NCBI RefSeq assembly: GCF_004363305.1
Contig: NZ_SNZA01000001.1
Location: forward strand, 212,902 to 276,901
Reading direction: 5' to 3'
Length of the DNA stretch: 64,000 nucleotides
DNA from: Marinomonas communis
GTDB taxonomy: Bacteria > Pseudomonadota > Gammaproteobacteria > Pseudomonadales > Marinomonadaceae
The notes under the pieces were generated by a model, which saw only the letters and a program-made list of their open reading frames with translations, did no database searches and was not told where the DNA came from. The number at the start of each line of letters is the position of its first letter. Positions within the stretch are counted from its first letter, which is position 1. Of this stretch, positions 26,289-33,840 are shown in pieces. The position numbers and the translations under genes are program-made.

Positions 26289-27614
26289 CTAAAGTTCTAA
26301 CGTGCCTTGTTTGGAGTTTTTGTGGTGATACATGTGCTTGTCAGAAACTAATAGTAGTTCATTTAAGGATTGCCCATGTTCTGGGTAAGAGGCGTATCCT
26401 ACTGATGCGCTCATTGAAATTGGAATCGACTCACATAAGAAAGATTTTGAGATAGTTTCTAACAGTGATGCCTCTAGTTCTTTGATGTTGTTAGCGTGCT
26501 TTCTAAGGATGACAAATTCGTCACCGCCTATGCGGAATGCCAAATCGTCAGGCGCTAGCACGCTATTAATTTTACTGGCCATTTTTTGGAGTACTTTATC
26601 GCCGATATGATGGCCATGAACATCGTTGACTTGCTTAAACTTGTTCAAGTCGATGAATAGAAGAGACAGTTTATCGCTTTCTTTGAGCGCATTATTAAAT
26701 GCTGTTGTTAAGGCTCCACGATTTAATAAGCCAGTGAGAATATCGTTATTGGCTAAAAAGTGTAGTTTTTCGTAGTTGGTCTTCCATTCAATGAGGTTGT
26801 TGACCAGATCTGTTATTTTCAGCAGATTTTTGTGAGCCAGATGGCTATTGCCTTCATCATTTGTGGATGTGAAAACAATGTAACCTTTTACTTTCTCTTT
26901 GTTGACGTCATGAATGGCGTGAAAAATAGCACCGCTGCTATCTTTAATCTGGCTAATTTCATGGATGGCATCATTTGCTGATCTAGACAATATAATGGAT
27001 TCAACCGACTTGTAAGAGGCTGGGTGGCTAGGATCGATAAACCGCAAAAAGTGGTCATTAATAATGACAGCGACTTGAGCGTGGAATGAGTGCGGTAAAC
27101 GGTTAACACGATCAGTAAAAGCTTCAATGTATTCAGCTAACGACTCAGACAGATTGGGAGCACGGGATAAAAAGTCTTTCTCAAGAGTCAAAAGTTTTTC
27201 ATTAAAACGAATTTGCGTTTCCCGTCTTACTAGTGCTGTGTAATCAATGACTCTAAGCAGGACTCCACCCACCTCACTTAGAGGTGTGACGAGCACTGAA
27301 ATGTCGAGTTTATGTTGACCTGATTGATTACTCACATGCAGAGGTAGTAGTTGCTTATGCATTTTATGAGAAAGCATACGGCTTAGTGTGCTGGATCTCG
27401 CTTGCTCAAGCGCACTTAATAAAGCTGGTGATATCCCTTCAAAAACGTACTCTAATTTACGCTTTATCAATGCATCTCTATTTAACTGACAGTGTTTTAG
27501 GATCCAATCGTTGACATGCGCGACCTTACCATTTTTATCGAGAATGATGATGCCACCTTCAATTGAATCCAGCGAAGACATCACAATATCAATAGGAATT
27601 GTTCGGTCGATCAT
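26289..27614 (-). CDS. PAS-GGDEF diguanylate cyclase
   Basis: A 441-residue cytoplasmic sensor. Residues about 10-125 form a PAS domain (GGIIILDKNGKVAHVN...), 165-285 an undefined helical/sensor part, and 285-441 the GGDEF domain, with intact GGDEF at residues 363-367 and the usual FIDLNKFKQVND and GHHIGDKVL motifs, so it should make cyclic di-GMP. The inhibitory RxxD site is APDD here: the Arg is missing, so product inhibition is likely lost. It is the last gene of a response regulator-CheC-GGDEF operon, starting 4 nt after the CheC stop. Confidence 0.88.
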   Translation of the reverse strand: MIDRTIPIDIVMSSLDSIEGGIIILDKNGKVAHVNDWILKHCQLNRDALIKRKLEYVFEGISPALLSALEQARSSTLSRMLSHKMHKQLLPLHVSNQSGQHKLDISVLVTPLSEVGGVLLRVIDYTALVRRETQIRFNEKLLTLEKDFLSRAPNLSESLAEYIEAFTDRVNRLPHSFHAQVAVIINDHFLRFIDPSHPASYKSVESIILSRSANDAIHEISQIKDSSGAIFHAIHDVNKEKVKGYIVFTSTNDEGNSHLAHKNLLKITDLVNNLIEWKTNYEKLHFLANNDILTGLLNRGALTTAFNNALKESDKLSLLFIDLNKFKQVNDVHGHHIGDKVLQKMASKINSVLAPDDLAFRIGGDEFVILRKHANNIKELEASLLETISKSFLCESIPISMSASVGYASYPEHGQSLNELLLVSDKHMYHHKNSKQGTLEL

Positions 27615-27617
27615 GGC

Positions 27618-28250
27618 TTATTCCCCAAGCTCGTTAAGGTAGTTTTGTAGCGCTTCTTTAAAAGTATCTACGATTGAAAAATCAATGGTGAAAACTAAAT
27701 GTCCAGACAAGTCTTTGTGTTTTAGGCTAAAGTCGATGGTCAAAAGCATGACTACAACAGACTTGGGTTCTTCCCCTTTGCTTAAGTGTTTGAGCAAACT
27801 GTCTGATTCAATATGGAAGGTCGTAGGGAGATCTGTATGCAGACTTTCGCCAAGAATGTTGGCAATGGTCGATAGGCAGTTGTTTAGCAAAATATTGCCA
27901 AGCTCTGATAGAACTTCTTGTTCAAGTTCCGCGTCCAACTCAATGTCATCGTCTAATTCTTCCCCAAGCATTGCCGTGACCAGATCTAGACTGCGAGCTT
28001 CGGGAAAAAGTAGTGTAGCGGTACCGCCAATAAAACCTTTAAACTCCTGGCTTACGCCACTTAAAGCAACAGAAAGGCGCTCATTGAAAGCACTTTCCGC
28101 TTCTTCATAAGACAGAAACTCAAGTTTTGGCACGCATAATGTCACTTCATCATCGGCAATTTGAGAAAGCGAAGCGGCTGCTTTCCCAACACCGATGTTC
28201 ATGAGCTCAACGACTAAATCATGTTCATCAGGGTTAAGGTAATTAATCAC
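27618..28250 (-). CDS. CheC-like phosphatase
   Basis: A 210-residue protein of the CheC/CheX family, which dephosphorylates CheY-type regulators. Both catalytic signatures are present: E-x-x-N in ELMNIGVGKAAASLS (residue 15 onward) and in SELGNILLNNCLSTI (about residue 114 onward). The start is GTG at 28250, overlapping the response-regulator stop by 8 nt, with a strong GGAGG 4-5 nt upstream. Its partner is almost certainly the stand-alone receiver encoded just before it; there are no flagellar or chemotaxis genes around, so it may serve c-di-GMP signalling. Confidence 0.85.
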   Translation of the reverse strand: MINYLNPDEHDLVVELMNIGVGKAAASLSQIADDEVTLCVPKLEFLSYEEAESAFNERLSVALSGVSQEFKGFIGGTATLLFPEARSLDLVTAMLGEELDDDIELDAELEQEVLSELGNILLNNCLSTIANILGESLHTDLPTTFHIESDSLLKHLSKGEEPKSVVVMLLTIDFSLKHKDLSGHLVFTIDFSIVDTFKEALQNYLNELGE

Positions 28251-28605
28251 AGAAGCCTCCTATCACTTCAGCCAGTTGGCTTGCGTTGACAGGTTTGCCG
28301 ACAAACTCTACTCCTAATCCCTTTGCCTTTTCTTGAATGGACGTTTGAATGTTTGCCGTGACAAGCACGTATTTCATATCGGGATGCTGACCAATGATGG
28401 CTTCAACCAACTCTAAACCATTGCGTCCAGGCATGTTGAAATCAATCAATGCGATATCAGCAGTATTGTCTTGCAGGTAAGCTTCGGCGACATCCGCGTT
28501 TTCAGCCTCGGAAATTTCAAACTCTTGCGATACACCCTTAATCGCTTTTTTTAATCCCATTCGACTTACGCGGCTGTCGTCAACCAATAAAACTTTAACT
28601 GTCAT
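28243..28605 (-). CDS. Single-domain response regulator (CheY-like)
   Basis: A 120-residue receiver without an output domain. The acidic pocket D9-D10, the phospho-acceptor D55 in ALIDFNMPGRNG and the lysine K104 in VGKPVN are all present. The ATG has weak spacing but no alternative. It opens a three-gene operon with a CheC phosphatase and a diguanylate cyclase, so it probably relays a signal to or competes for the CheC protein rather than a flagellar motor. No histidine kinase is encoded in the window. Confidence 0.88.
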   Translation of the reverse strand: MTVKVLLVDDSRVSRMGLKKAIKGVSQEFEISEAENADVAEAYLQDNTADIALIDFNMPGRNGLELVEAIIGQHPDMKYVLVTANIQTSIQEKAKGLGVEFVGKPVNASQLAEVIGGFCD

Positions 28606-28749
28606 GGCAAAATCCTGATATAGATCAATTTATTCTTTAATAGTAAATCAAACAAACAGCTCTTGTGATGCCGTAAACGTATAAGTTTGTGTAGTTATTG
28701 TTAACTGAGTGAGTTTTTGTAGACAGAAAACTTATGGTATTTCAGCGCG

Positions 28750-29646
28750 TTAGATTTTCGAAAAAGACGTTATAAGCCAATCTGAGAAAAGTTTTGCGCT
28801 GGGGGATAATCGGCGGTTTTGGGGCGATACAAGGTAGTAGCCTTTACCGGAAGGGATGCGGATTGGTAAAGGCTCAATTAATGTTCCATTACTCAGTTCT
28901 TCGGCAGAGAGTACTTTGTTGCTTAATGTGACCCCTTGACCACGTTTGGCTGCTTCAATCGCTAATAGGGATTGATCGAAGTACAGCTTAGGCCCACGAC
29001 AATGGACAGACGCGCCAGCTTTGCTCAACCAGAAATTCCAGTCAGGGTAGAGGCTTATTTCAATGAGCGTGGTTTGATTGAGCTGCTCAATTTGCCCTAA
29101 CTGAGCCTTGGCCTGATAACTAGGGGAGCACACCACCATGACTTCGTCTTCGCACAATAATTGGCAGTTCAGGTCTTTTGCTTGACCGTCAAAGTAGCGT
29201 ATCGCCATATCGACTTTGTCTTTGCGAAAATCCACCACATCGTTAGTCGCATTAATGCGCACGTTAATCTCTGGGTGCAAGATCATAAAGTCAGCAAGTC
29301 GTGGTGCCAGCCATTTTGCTGCCATGGATGTGGACATCGACACTGAAACATCGGTGCTTGCTCCGGCTCTGTAGCGCTGGCAAATCTGATCTAAATTGCT
29401 GAGTGAGTCGGACAGCTCTTGGTAAAGAGCCTGCGCGGCTTCTGTGATCACCAGCTTACGTGTTCTTCTCTCAAATAAGGCATAGCCCAACCATTCTTCT
29501 AGCTTCTTGATCTGCTGGGAGACGGCTCCTGGCGTTACGTTTAATTCTTCTGCCGCAACTTTGAAGCTGCCAAGTCTTGCCGTTGCTTCGAATGCCCACA
29601 ATGCTCTAATGGGGGCTTTGCTATTGGAGGTTTGTGGCTTATGCAT
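28750..29646 (-). CDS. LysR-family regulator, GcvA-like
   Basis: A 298-residue LysR protein with ALWAFEATARLGSFKVAAEE at residues 14-33, the typical GcvA-group N-terminus, and the QLLCEDEVMVVCSP effector segment. It diverges from an MFS transporter gene across 95 nt and presumably controls it. The name GcvA-like describes sequence form only; no glycine-cleavage gene is nearby. Confidence 0.85.
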   Translation of the reverse strand: MHKPQTSNSKAPIRALWAFEATARLGSFKVAAEELNVTPGAVSQQIKKLEEWLGYALFERRTRKLVITEAAQALYQELSDSLSNLDQICQRYRAGASTDVSVSMSTSMAAKWLAPRLADFMILHPEINVRINATNDVVDFRKDKVDMAIRYFDGQAKDLNCQLLCEDEVMVVCSPSYQAKAQLGQIEQLNQTTLIEISLYPDWNFWLSKAGASVHCRGPKLYFDQSLLAIEAAKRGQGVTLSNKVLSAEELSNGTLIEPLPIRIPSGKGYYLVSPQNRRLSPSAKLFSDWLITSFSKI

Positions 29647-29741
29647 TAGAAAAACTACTTTATATGAAAATTAAATTGGTTTGTTTTCAGCCTCTTTGAA
29701 GGAGACCATACATCGATACATTAGTTTATCGAGAGTATGCT

Positions 29742-30953
29742 ATGAACTATAAATTGACCAGTACTAAGTTTCTAATCTTTTCTGCCTGTTGCTTGCTGAT
29801 CCTTTCCTTTGGATATCGGTCTGGCTTTGGCCTATTTATGGAACCCATTTCTGATGCCAAGGGGTGGGGGCGAGATACGATTTCCTTTGCCCTGGCGTTG
29901 CAGAACCTGATCTGGGGTGTGGTGGCGGTGTTTGCGGGTGGTCTTGCTGACCGCTATGGCAATGCCAAAGTGATCATTGCCGGAGCTATAATGTACGGTG
30001 GCGGCATGATGCTGATTACGGTTTCCGACTCGCCGCTTTTACTAAATGCCACCATGGGATTATTAATTGGCTCGGGGATTGCCGGAACCGCTTTTGGCAT
30101 TGTGCTGCCTGCGATGGCACGCGCTGTGGGAGAAGAGCGCCGTCAATGGGCACTAGGCGTCGGTACAGCGGCTGGCTCGATGGGGCAGTTTCTGGTGGTA
30201 CCAATAGCCCAACAATTATTGGGTTCTTTAGGCTGGGAAATGGCCATGTTAGTACTGGGGGCAAGTGCCTTGTCCATGGCGATTTTTGCCATGCCACTCG
30301 CACCATATTCAGGTGCTAATGCCACTTCTTCAAATAATGGACCTTCTCAAGGAGTTTTCGAGGCGCTATGGGAAGCACTCAATAACCGCTCATTTCTATT
30401 ATTAACGGCAGGGTTTTACGTCTGTGGTTTCCAATTAGCGTTTGTGACGGTACACATGCCTGCATACCTACGAGACTTAGGCTTCGACCCTTGGCTAGGT
30501 GCGTGGAGCATTGCGGTGATCGGGCTATGTAACGTGATTGGTTCTTATGTTGCAGGGATTGTGTCAGGAAAATACTCAAAGTCGCTGGTATTAGGGATTA
30601 TTTACTTTGTCCGTGCTTTATCGATCGTTGTCTTTATGCTGCTACCTACCAGCACCTTTAGTGTATTAGGCTTCAGTGTATTGCTAGGCTTATTCTGGCT
30701 GGCAACAGTTCCACCAACATCGGGACTGATTGCCGTACTATTTGGCACCCGTTATATGGCGCTGTTATACGGCGTGGTTTTCTTAAGTCATCAAATTGGT
30801 AGTTTCTGTGGTGTATTGCTGGGTGGTGTTCTGTATGAAATGAACGGAAGCTACGATGTAGTATGGTGGTTAAGTGTTGTATTGGCTTTGATTGCAAGTA
30901 TCCTTCATTGGCCAATTAAGGAGCAGCCCGTGCAGCGACTTGCGACCGCATAA
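29742..30953 (+). CDS. MFS transporter (OxlT/monocarboxylate-type)
   Basis: A 403-residue MFS protein with twelve membrane helices. ILSFGYRSGFGLFMEPISDAKGW split over residues 21-43 and GLADRYGNAK between helices 2 and 3 resemble the oxalate/formate and monocarboxylate antiporter branch (YhjX, OxlT). A divergent GcvA-like LysR gene is its probable regulator. It is ended by a very strong terminator shared with the azl operon. The substrate, likely an organic acid, is inferred from family only. Confidence 0.83.
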   Translation: MNYKLTSTKFLIFSACCLLILSFGYRSGFGLFMEPISDAKGWGRDTISFALALQNLIWGVVAVFAGGLADRYGNAKVIIAGAIMYGGGMMLITVSDSPLLLNATMGLLIGSGIAGTAFGIVLPAMARAVGEERRQWALGVGTAAGSMGQFLVVPIAQQLLGSLGWEMAMLVLGASALSMAIFAMPLAPYSGANATSSNNGPSQGVFEALWEALNNRSFLLLTAGFYVCGFQLAFVTVHMPAYLRDLGFDPWLGAWSIAVIGLCNVIGSYVAGIVSGKYSKSLVLGIIYFVRALSIVVFMLLPTSTFSVLGFSVLLGLFWLATVPPTSGLIAVLFGTRYMALLYGVVFLSHQIGSFCGVLLGGVLYEMNGSYDVVWWLSVVLALIASILHWPIKEQPVQRLATA

Positions 30954-30963
30954 TTTGGCAATT

Positions 30964-31000
30964 AAAACGAGGCCAGCTGAGATAGCTGGCCTCGTTTTTA
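30964..31000. terminator. Bidirectional intrinsic terminator
   Basis: A perfect 15-bp stem (AAAACGAGGCCAGCT with AGCTGGCCTCGTTTT, loop GAGAT) carries A and T runs at both ends, so it can stop the MFS transcript on the plus strand and the azlCD transcript on the minus strand. Confidence 0.93.
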
Positions 31001-31010
31001 TAAAAGTGAA

Positions 31011-31349
31011 TTAACCTAAAAGCACCACAACTACGCCAAATACCGCAACGCCGGAAAAGATAGGCCAGCCCATCGAACGGGTTCGACGCCAGACTAAGTA
31101 AGTCATCATGACTCCCACAAAGGTTGCAAACCACGTTGTCACGGAAGGGTGCCCAGGAACTAAAGAGGTACCAAACATAGCCGCGATCATCGTTGGTCCC
31201 AAAATCGTCAACCAACTTGGCATATTGGCAATGCCTTCTTGAGTGTTCTCTCTTTCTAGTTTTCGCGCCATCCATAGATATGGCAACAGTCGAATCAAAT
31301 ACGTACCGATAGCGATGGTAAGTAGGGTGATCCAAATCGTATGGCTCAT
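31011..31349 (-). CDS. azlD: AzlD-family subunit of a branched-chain amino-acid exporter
   Basis: A 112-residue membrane protein with four hydrophobic helices, the size of AzlD/YgaH. It works with AzlC to export branched-chain amino acids or related compounds such as 4-azaleucine. It overlaps azlC by 4 nt (ATGA) and closes the xre-azlC-azlD operon. RLLPYLWMARKLE and GPTMIAAMF are recognisable conserved stretches. Confidence 0.88.
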   Translation of the reverse strand: MSHTIWITLLTIAIGTYLIRLLPYLWMARKLERENTQEGIANMPSWLTILGPTMIAAMFGTSLVPGHPSVTTWFATFVGVMMTYLVWRRTRSMGWPIFSGVAVFGVVVVLLG

Positions 31350-32071
31350 GAGTGTGCTCCTTGTTTGCCTGTGTACTTAAGTGCATAGAACGCTAGAGCA
31401 CCGCATAAGGCTGCCGCCGGGATAGCGATATTTGGAAAACCAAAGACTTTCAGCAGCATGGCACATGCAGCGGCACCTGCAATAGTCACTGTCCACTGTA
31501 GGTTATTGCAACGGGGCACGATGAGTACAAAGAACAAAGCAGGTAAGGCAAACGGAAGGACGTCATTGATTAACGGCCAGCGCTGCATTAACTCATCCCC
31601 GGCAATGGCCCCCAAAGCCGAGCCCCCAATCCAACTCAACCAAGCCAAGGTTGCCGCTCCGGTGTACCAGCTAATACGTGTTTCACTGGGCATTTGTGGT
31701 AAGCGTGTGTGGGCGATGGCGAAGATCTGATCCGTTAGACCATGCATGAGTGGTCCCCAACGGGCATCCTTGGTTAAGTAGGGCGCTAAGTTTGGGCCAT
31801 ACACAACATGTCGTGCGTTGATCAGCAACGTCATAATAATCACCAGCCAAAGTGGAGCGCCAGAGGCCACCATAGCGACAAATAAAAACTGTGATGCACC
31901 AGCGTAGATAAAGGTCGAGATCAAGATGGTTTCAAGCACACTGAAACCAGATTGAACAGAAATCAGACCAAACGAAATCGCCACAGGAATATAGCCACCT
32001 AGAAGCGGAATCGCATCTTTAATACCTTGCTTCCAAGGCGTCATAGATAAGGGTTGTGTAATGCTACTCAT
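31346..32071 (-). CDS. azlC: AzlC-family permease
   Basis: A 241-residue membrane protein with the AzlC form: PLLGGYIPVAISFGLISVQSG near residue 24, FIYAGASQFLFVAM near 54 and LLINARHVVYGP near residue 81. It is the main subunit of a two-component exporter with AzlD. It overlaps both neighbours by 4 nt, so all three proteins are made together under the upstream XRE-cupin regulator. Confidence 0.9.
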   Translation of the reverse strand: MSSITQPLSMTPWKQGIKDAIPLLGGYIPVAISFGLISVQSGFSVLETILISTFIYAGASQFLFVAMVASGAPLWLVIIMTLLINARHVVYGPNLAPYLTKDARWGPLMHGLTDQIFAIAHTRLPQMPSETRISWYTGAATLAWLSWIGGSALGAIAGDELMQRWPLINDVLPFALPALFFVLIVPRCNNLQWTVTIAGAAACAMLLKVFGFPNIAIPAAALCGALAFYALKYTGKQGAHS

Positions 32072-32598
32072 ATTGACTGCTCCTGTTTAGGGTAGGTGAT
32101 CACCATGATCAAAGTCGTCCATAAATCCCCTGTCCGGTAACAGTGAGATTTATCGGCTGAGAAGGTAAACGTATCGCCAGCACTAAGCTTTTGTAGGTCC
32201 TGCTCCTCACCAGCAAACAATTCGCCACTAATAATAGTGATCGATTCAGTGGAGCCTGTGATATGAGGCTCCGACAGTTTGGTTGTATGAGGCGCACACG
32301 ACATCCAGTAGACATCAACCCTTGGGTTATCTGTGCCTTGATCGATCAGCTTTACTTGAATGCCATTTTCACCCAATGAGGCGGGTACTCTGGCGATTAA
32401 GTCACTAAAAGGCACATTCAGCTGTACCGCTAAGCGCCAGATCGTTTCGATGGTCGGGTTACCATCCCCTTGTTCAATCCTAGACAGATTGGATTTGGCG
32501 ATGCCTGCATCTTGTGCAAGCTGTGACAAAGACAAGCCCTTCTTAAGGCGCAGGGTTTGTAGATTCCTGCCTAAAATGTCGAGATTTGGTTTTTCCAT
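32068..32598 (-). CDS. XRE-cupin transcriptional regulator of azlCD
   Basis: A 176-residue protein: an XRE helix-turn-helix at residues 9-63 (LRLKKGLSLSQLAQDAGIAKSN) and a C-terminal cupin domain (about residues 100-170, with LSAGDTFTFSADKSHCY). The cupin probably senses an amino acid or its derivative. It is the first gene of the azl operon, joined to azlC by a 4-nt overlap. Two abutting 16-bp palindromes 35 nt before the ATG are strong candidates for its own operator. Confidence 0.88.
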   Translation of the reverse strand: MEKPNLDILGRNLQTLRLKKGLSLSQLAQDAGIAKSNLSRIEQGDGNPTIETIWRLAVQLNVPFSDLIARVPASLGENGIQVKLIDQGTDNPRVDVYWMSCAPHTTKLSEPHITGSTESITIISGELFAGEEQDLQKLSAGDTFTFSADKSHCYRTGDLWTTLIMVITYPKQEQSI

Positions 32599-32632
32599 AG
32601 AGTTGGCTTCTTATTTGAGCGTTTCATAAATT

Positions 32633-32664
32633 GTTCCATATATCGAACGTTCTATATATAGAAC
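32633..32664. promoter_or_regulatory. Tandem abutting operators of the XRE-azl operon
   Basis: GTTCCATATATCGAAC (32633-32648) and GTTCTATATATAGAAC (32649-32664) follow each other with no gap; the second is a perfect palindrome, the first has a single imperfect pair. Both have GTTC-N8-GAAC form. A TTGACT lies just beyond on the minus strand, so the sites would overlap the promoter. Confidence 0.85.
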
Positions 32665-32845
32665 AGTTAAAAGTCAATTAAAGAAGCTGTTTTTGCACAA
32701 TTCATATGCAGTTGGCGTTTTTGTCCGTAAGTGACAGGTCTATTATTGAAAAAAAGTGAATAAAGATTTAACCCTCAGAAAGCGTAAGGAAATACGCATG
32801 TGGTTATAGTGATCAAGCTAGTTAATCACAATAAAGGGTTACATA

Positions 32846-33823
32846 ATGAATAAAAATAAAATTGCTCGTTTTACAAAACCTCTCCTTACTGCGATGACAG
32901 TAGGGGCTTTGTCTATGTCAATGTCGTCAATGGCGGCTGAAGACTTTCCGTCAAAGCCCATTAATTACATTTTGACATTCAATGCCGGCGGTGAGTCTGA
33001 CTTATCTGCTCGTTTCCAACAAACCGTATTTGAAAAGCACGCCGGTGTTAAAACGGTAATCCAGTACATGCCAGGTGCTGGTGGGGCGGTTGCGTGGTCG
33101 CAGCTAAACGGTATGGAAGGTGATGGTTACACTATTATGGGGATTAATATTCCGCACACCATCATGCAACCAATCGTGAAAGATTCGGGTTACAAAACCG
33201 AAGAACTGACTCCTATTTACTACTTCCATTACACACCGAATGCGATTTTCGTTCCGGCAAACAGTAAGTTCGAACAATTATCCGACTTGGTCGATTATGC
33301 GAAAAAGAATCCAGGTATGGTGACGTTCGCTGGTTCTGGCTCTAATTCCGCCAACCACATTGGTCAAACCTTGTTCGATAAAATGACAGGTGTCACCACA
33401 ACGTATGTACCTTTCAGTGGTATCGGTCCTGCAATGACGGCATTGATGGGAAATCAGCTGACTGCTGGATTTAACTACGCCACATCTGGCGCTAACGCAG
33501 GGGATAAACTGCGTATGTTGGCTGTATCTGCTGAGAAACGTTTGAAGGCGTTCCCTGATGTGCCGACGTTTAAAGAGCTAGGCATTGATCTAGTCGGTGG
33601 CGCTTACCGCGGTTTGGCTGTGCCAAAGTCGACCCCTGAAGAAGTTCGCCAGAAGCTATCTAAGATCATCGGTGATATTAATAGCGATCCAGAGTTCGTT
33701 AAAAAGATGGAAGATAATGGCTTTGTGCTAACGGACATTCCATATGAACAAATGGATGCATTTATGGAAGCCAATCAAAAGGAATATGAAGGCGTTGCAG
33801 AGTTACTGGGCTTGAGCAAATAA
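32846..33823 (+). CDS. tctC: Tripartite tricarboxylate transporter substrate-binding protein
   Basis: A 325-residue periplasmic protein of the Bug/TctC family with a signal peptide (residues 1-30, cleaved after SSMAA or so). Conserved stretches are FPSKPINYILTFNAGGESDLSAR (residues 33-55 in part) and VPFSGIGPAMTALMGNQL. It captures a carboxylate for the membrane part encoded 17 nt downstream. Being near tartrate dehydratase genes suggests tartrate or a related hydroxy-diacid as ligand, which is inferred. Confidence 0.88.
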   Translation: MNKNKIARFTKPLLTAMTVGALSMSMSSMAAEDFPSKPINYILTFNAGGESDLSARFQQTVFEKHAGVKTVIQYMPGAGGAVAWSQLNGMEGDGYTIMGINIPHTIMQPIVKDSGYKTEELTPIYYFHYTPNAIFVPANSKFEQLSDLVDYAKKNPGMVTFAGSGSNSANHIGQTLFDKMTGVTTTYVPFSGIGPAMTALMGNQLTAGFNYATSGANAGDKLRMLAVSAEKRLKAFPDVPTFKELGIDLVGGAYRGLAVPKSTPEEVRQKLSKIIGDINSDPEFVKKMEDNGFVLTDIPYEQMDAFMEANQKEYEGVAELLGLSK

Positions 33824-33840
33824 AAAAGTAGGTAATCAAA

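Noticed and set aside
30916..31386. A 156-codon minus-strand frame
   Set aside because: It covers azlD in another frame and spans a strong terminator; the azlD frame has family motifs and ATGA coupling.
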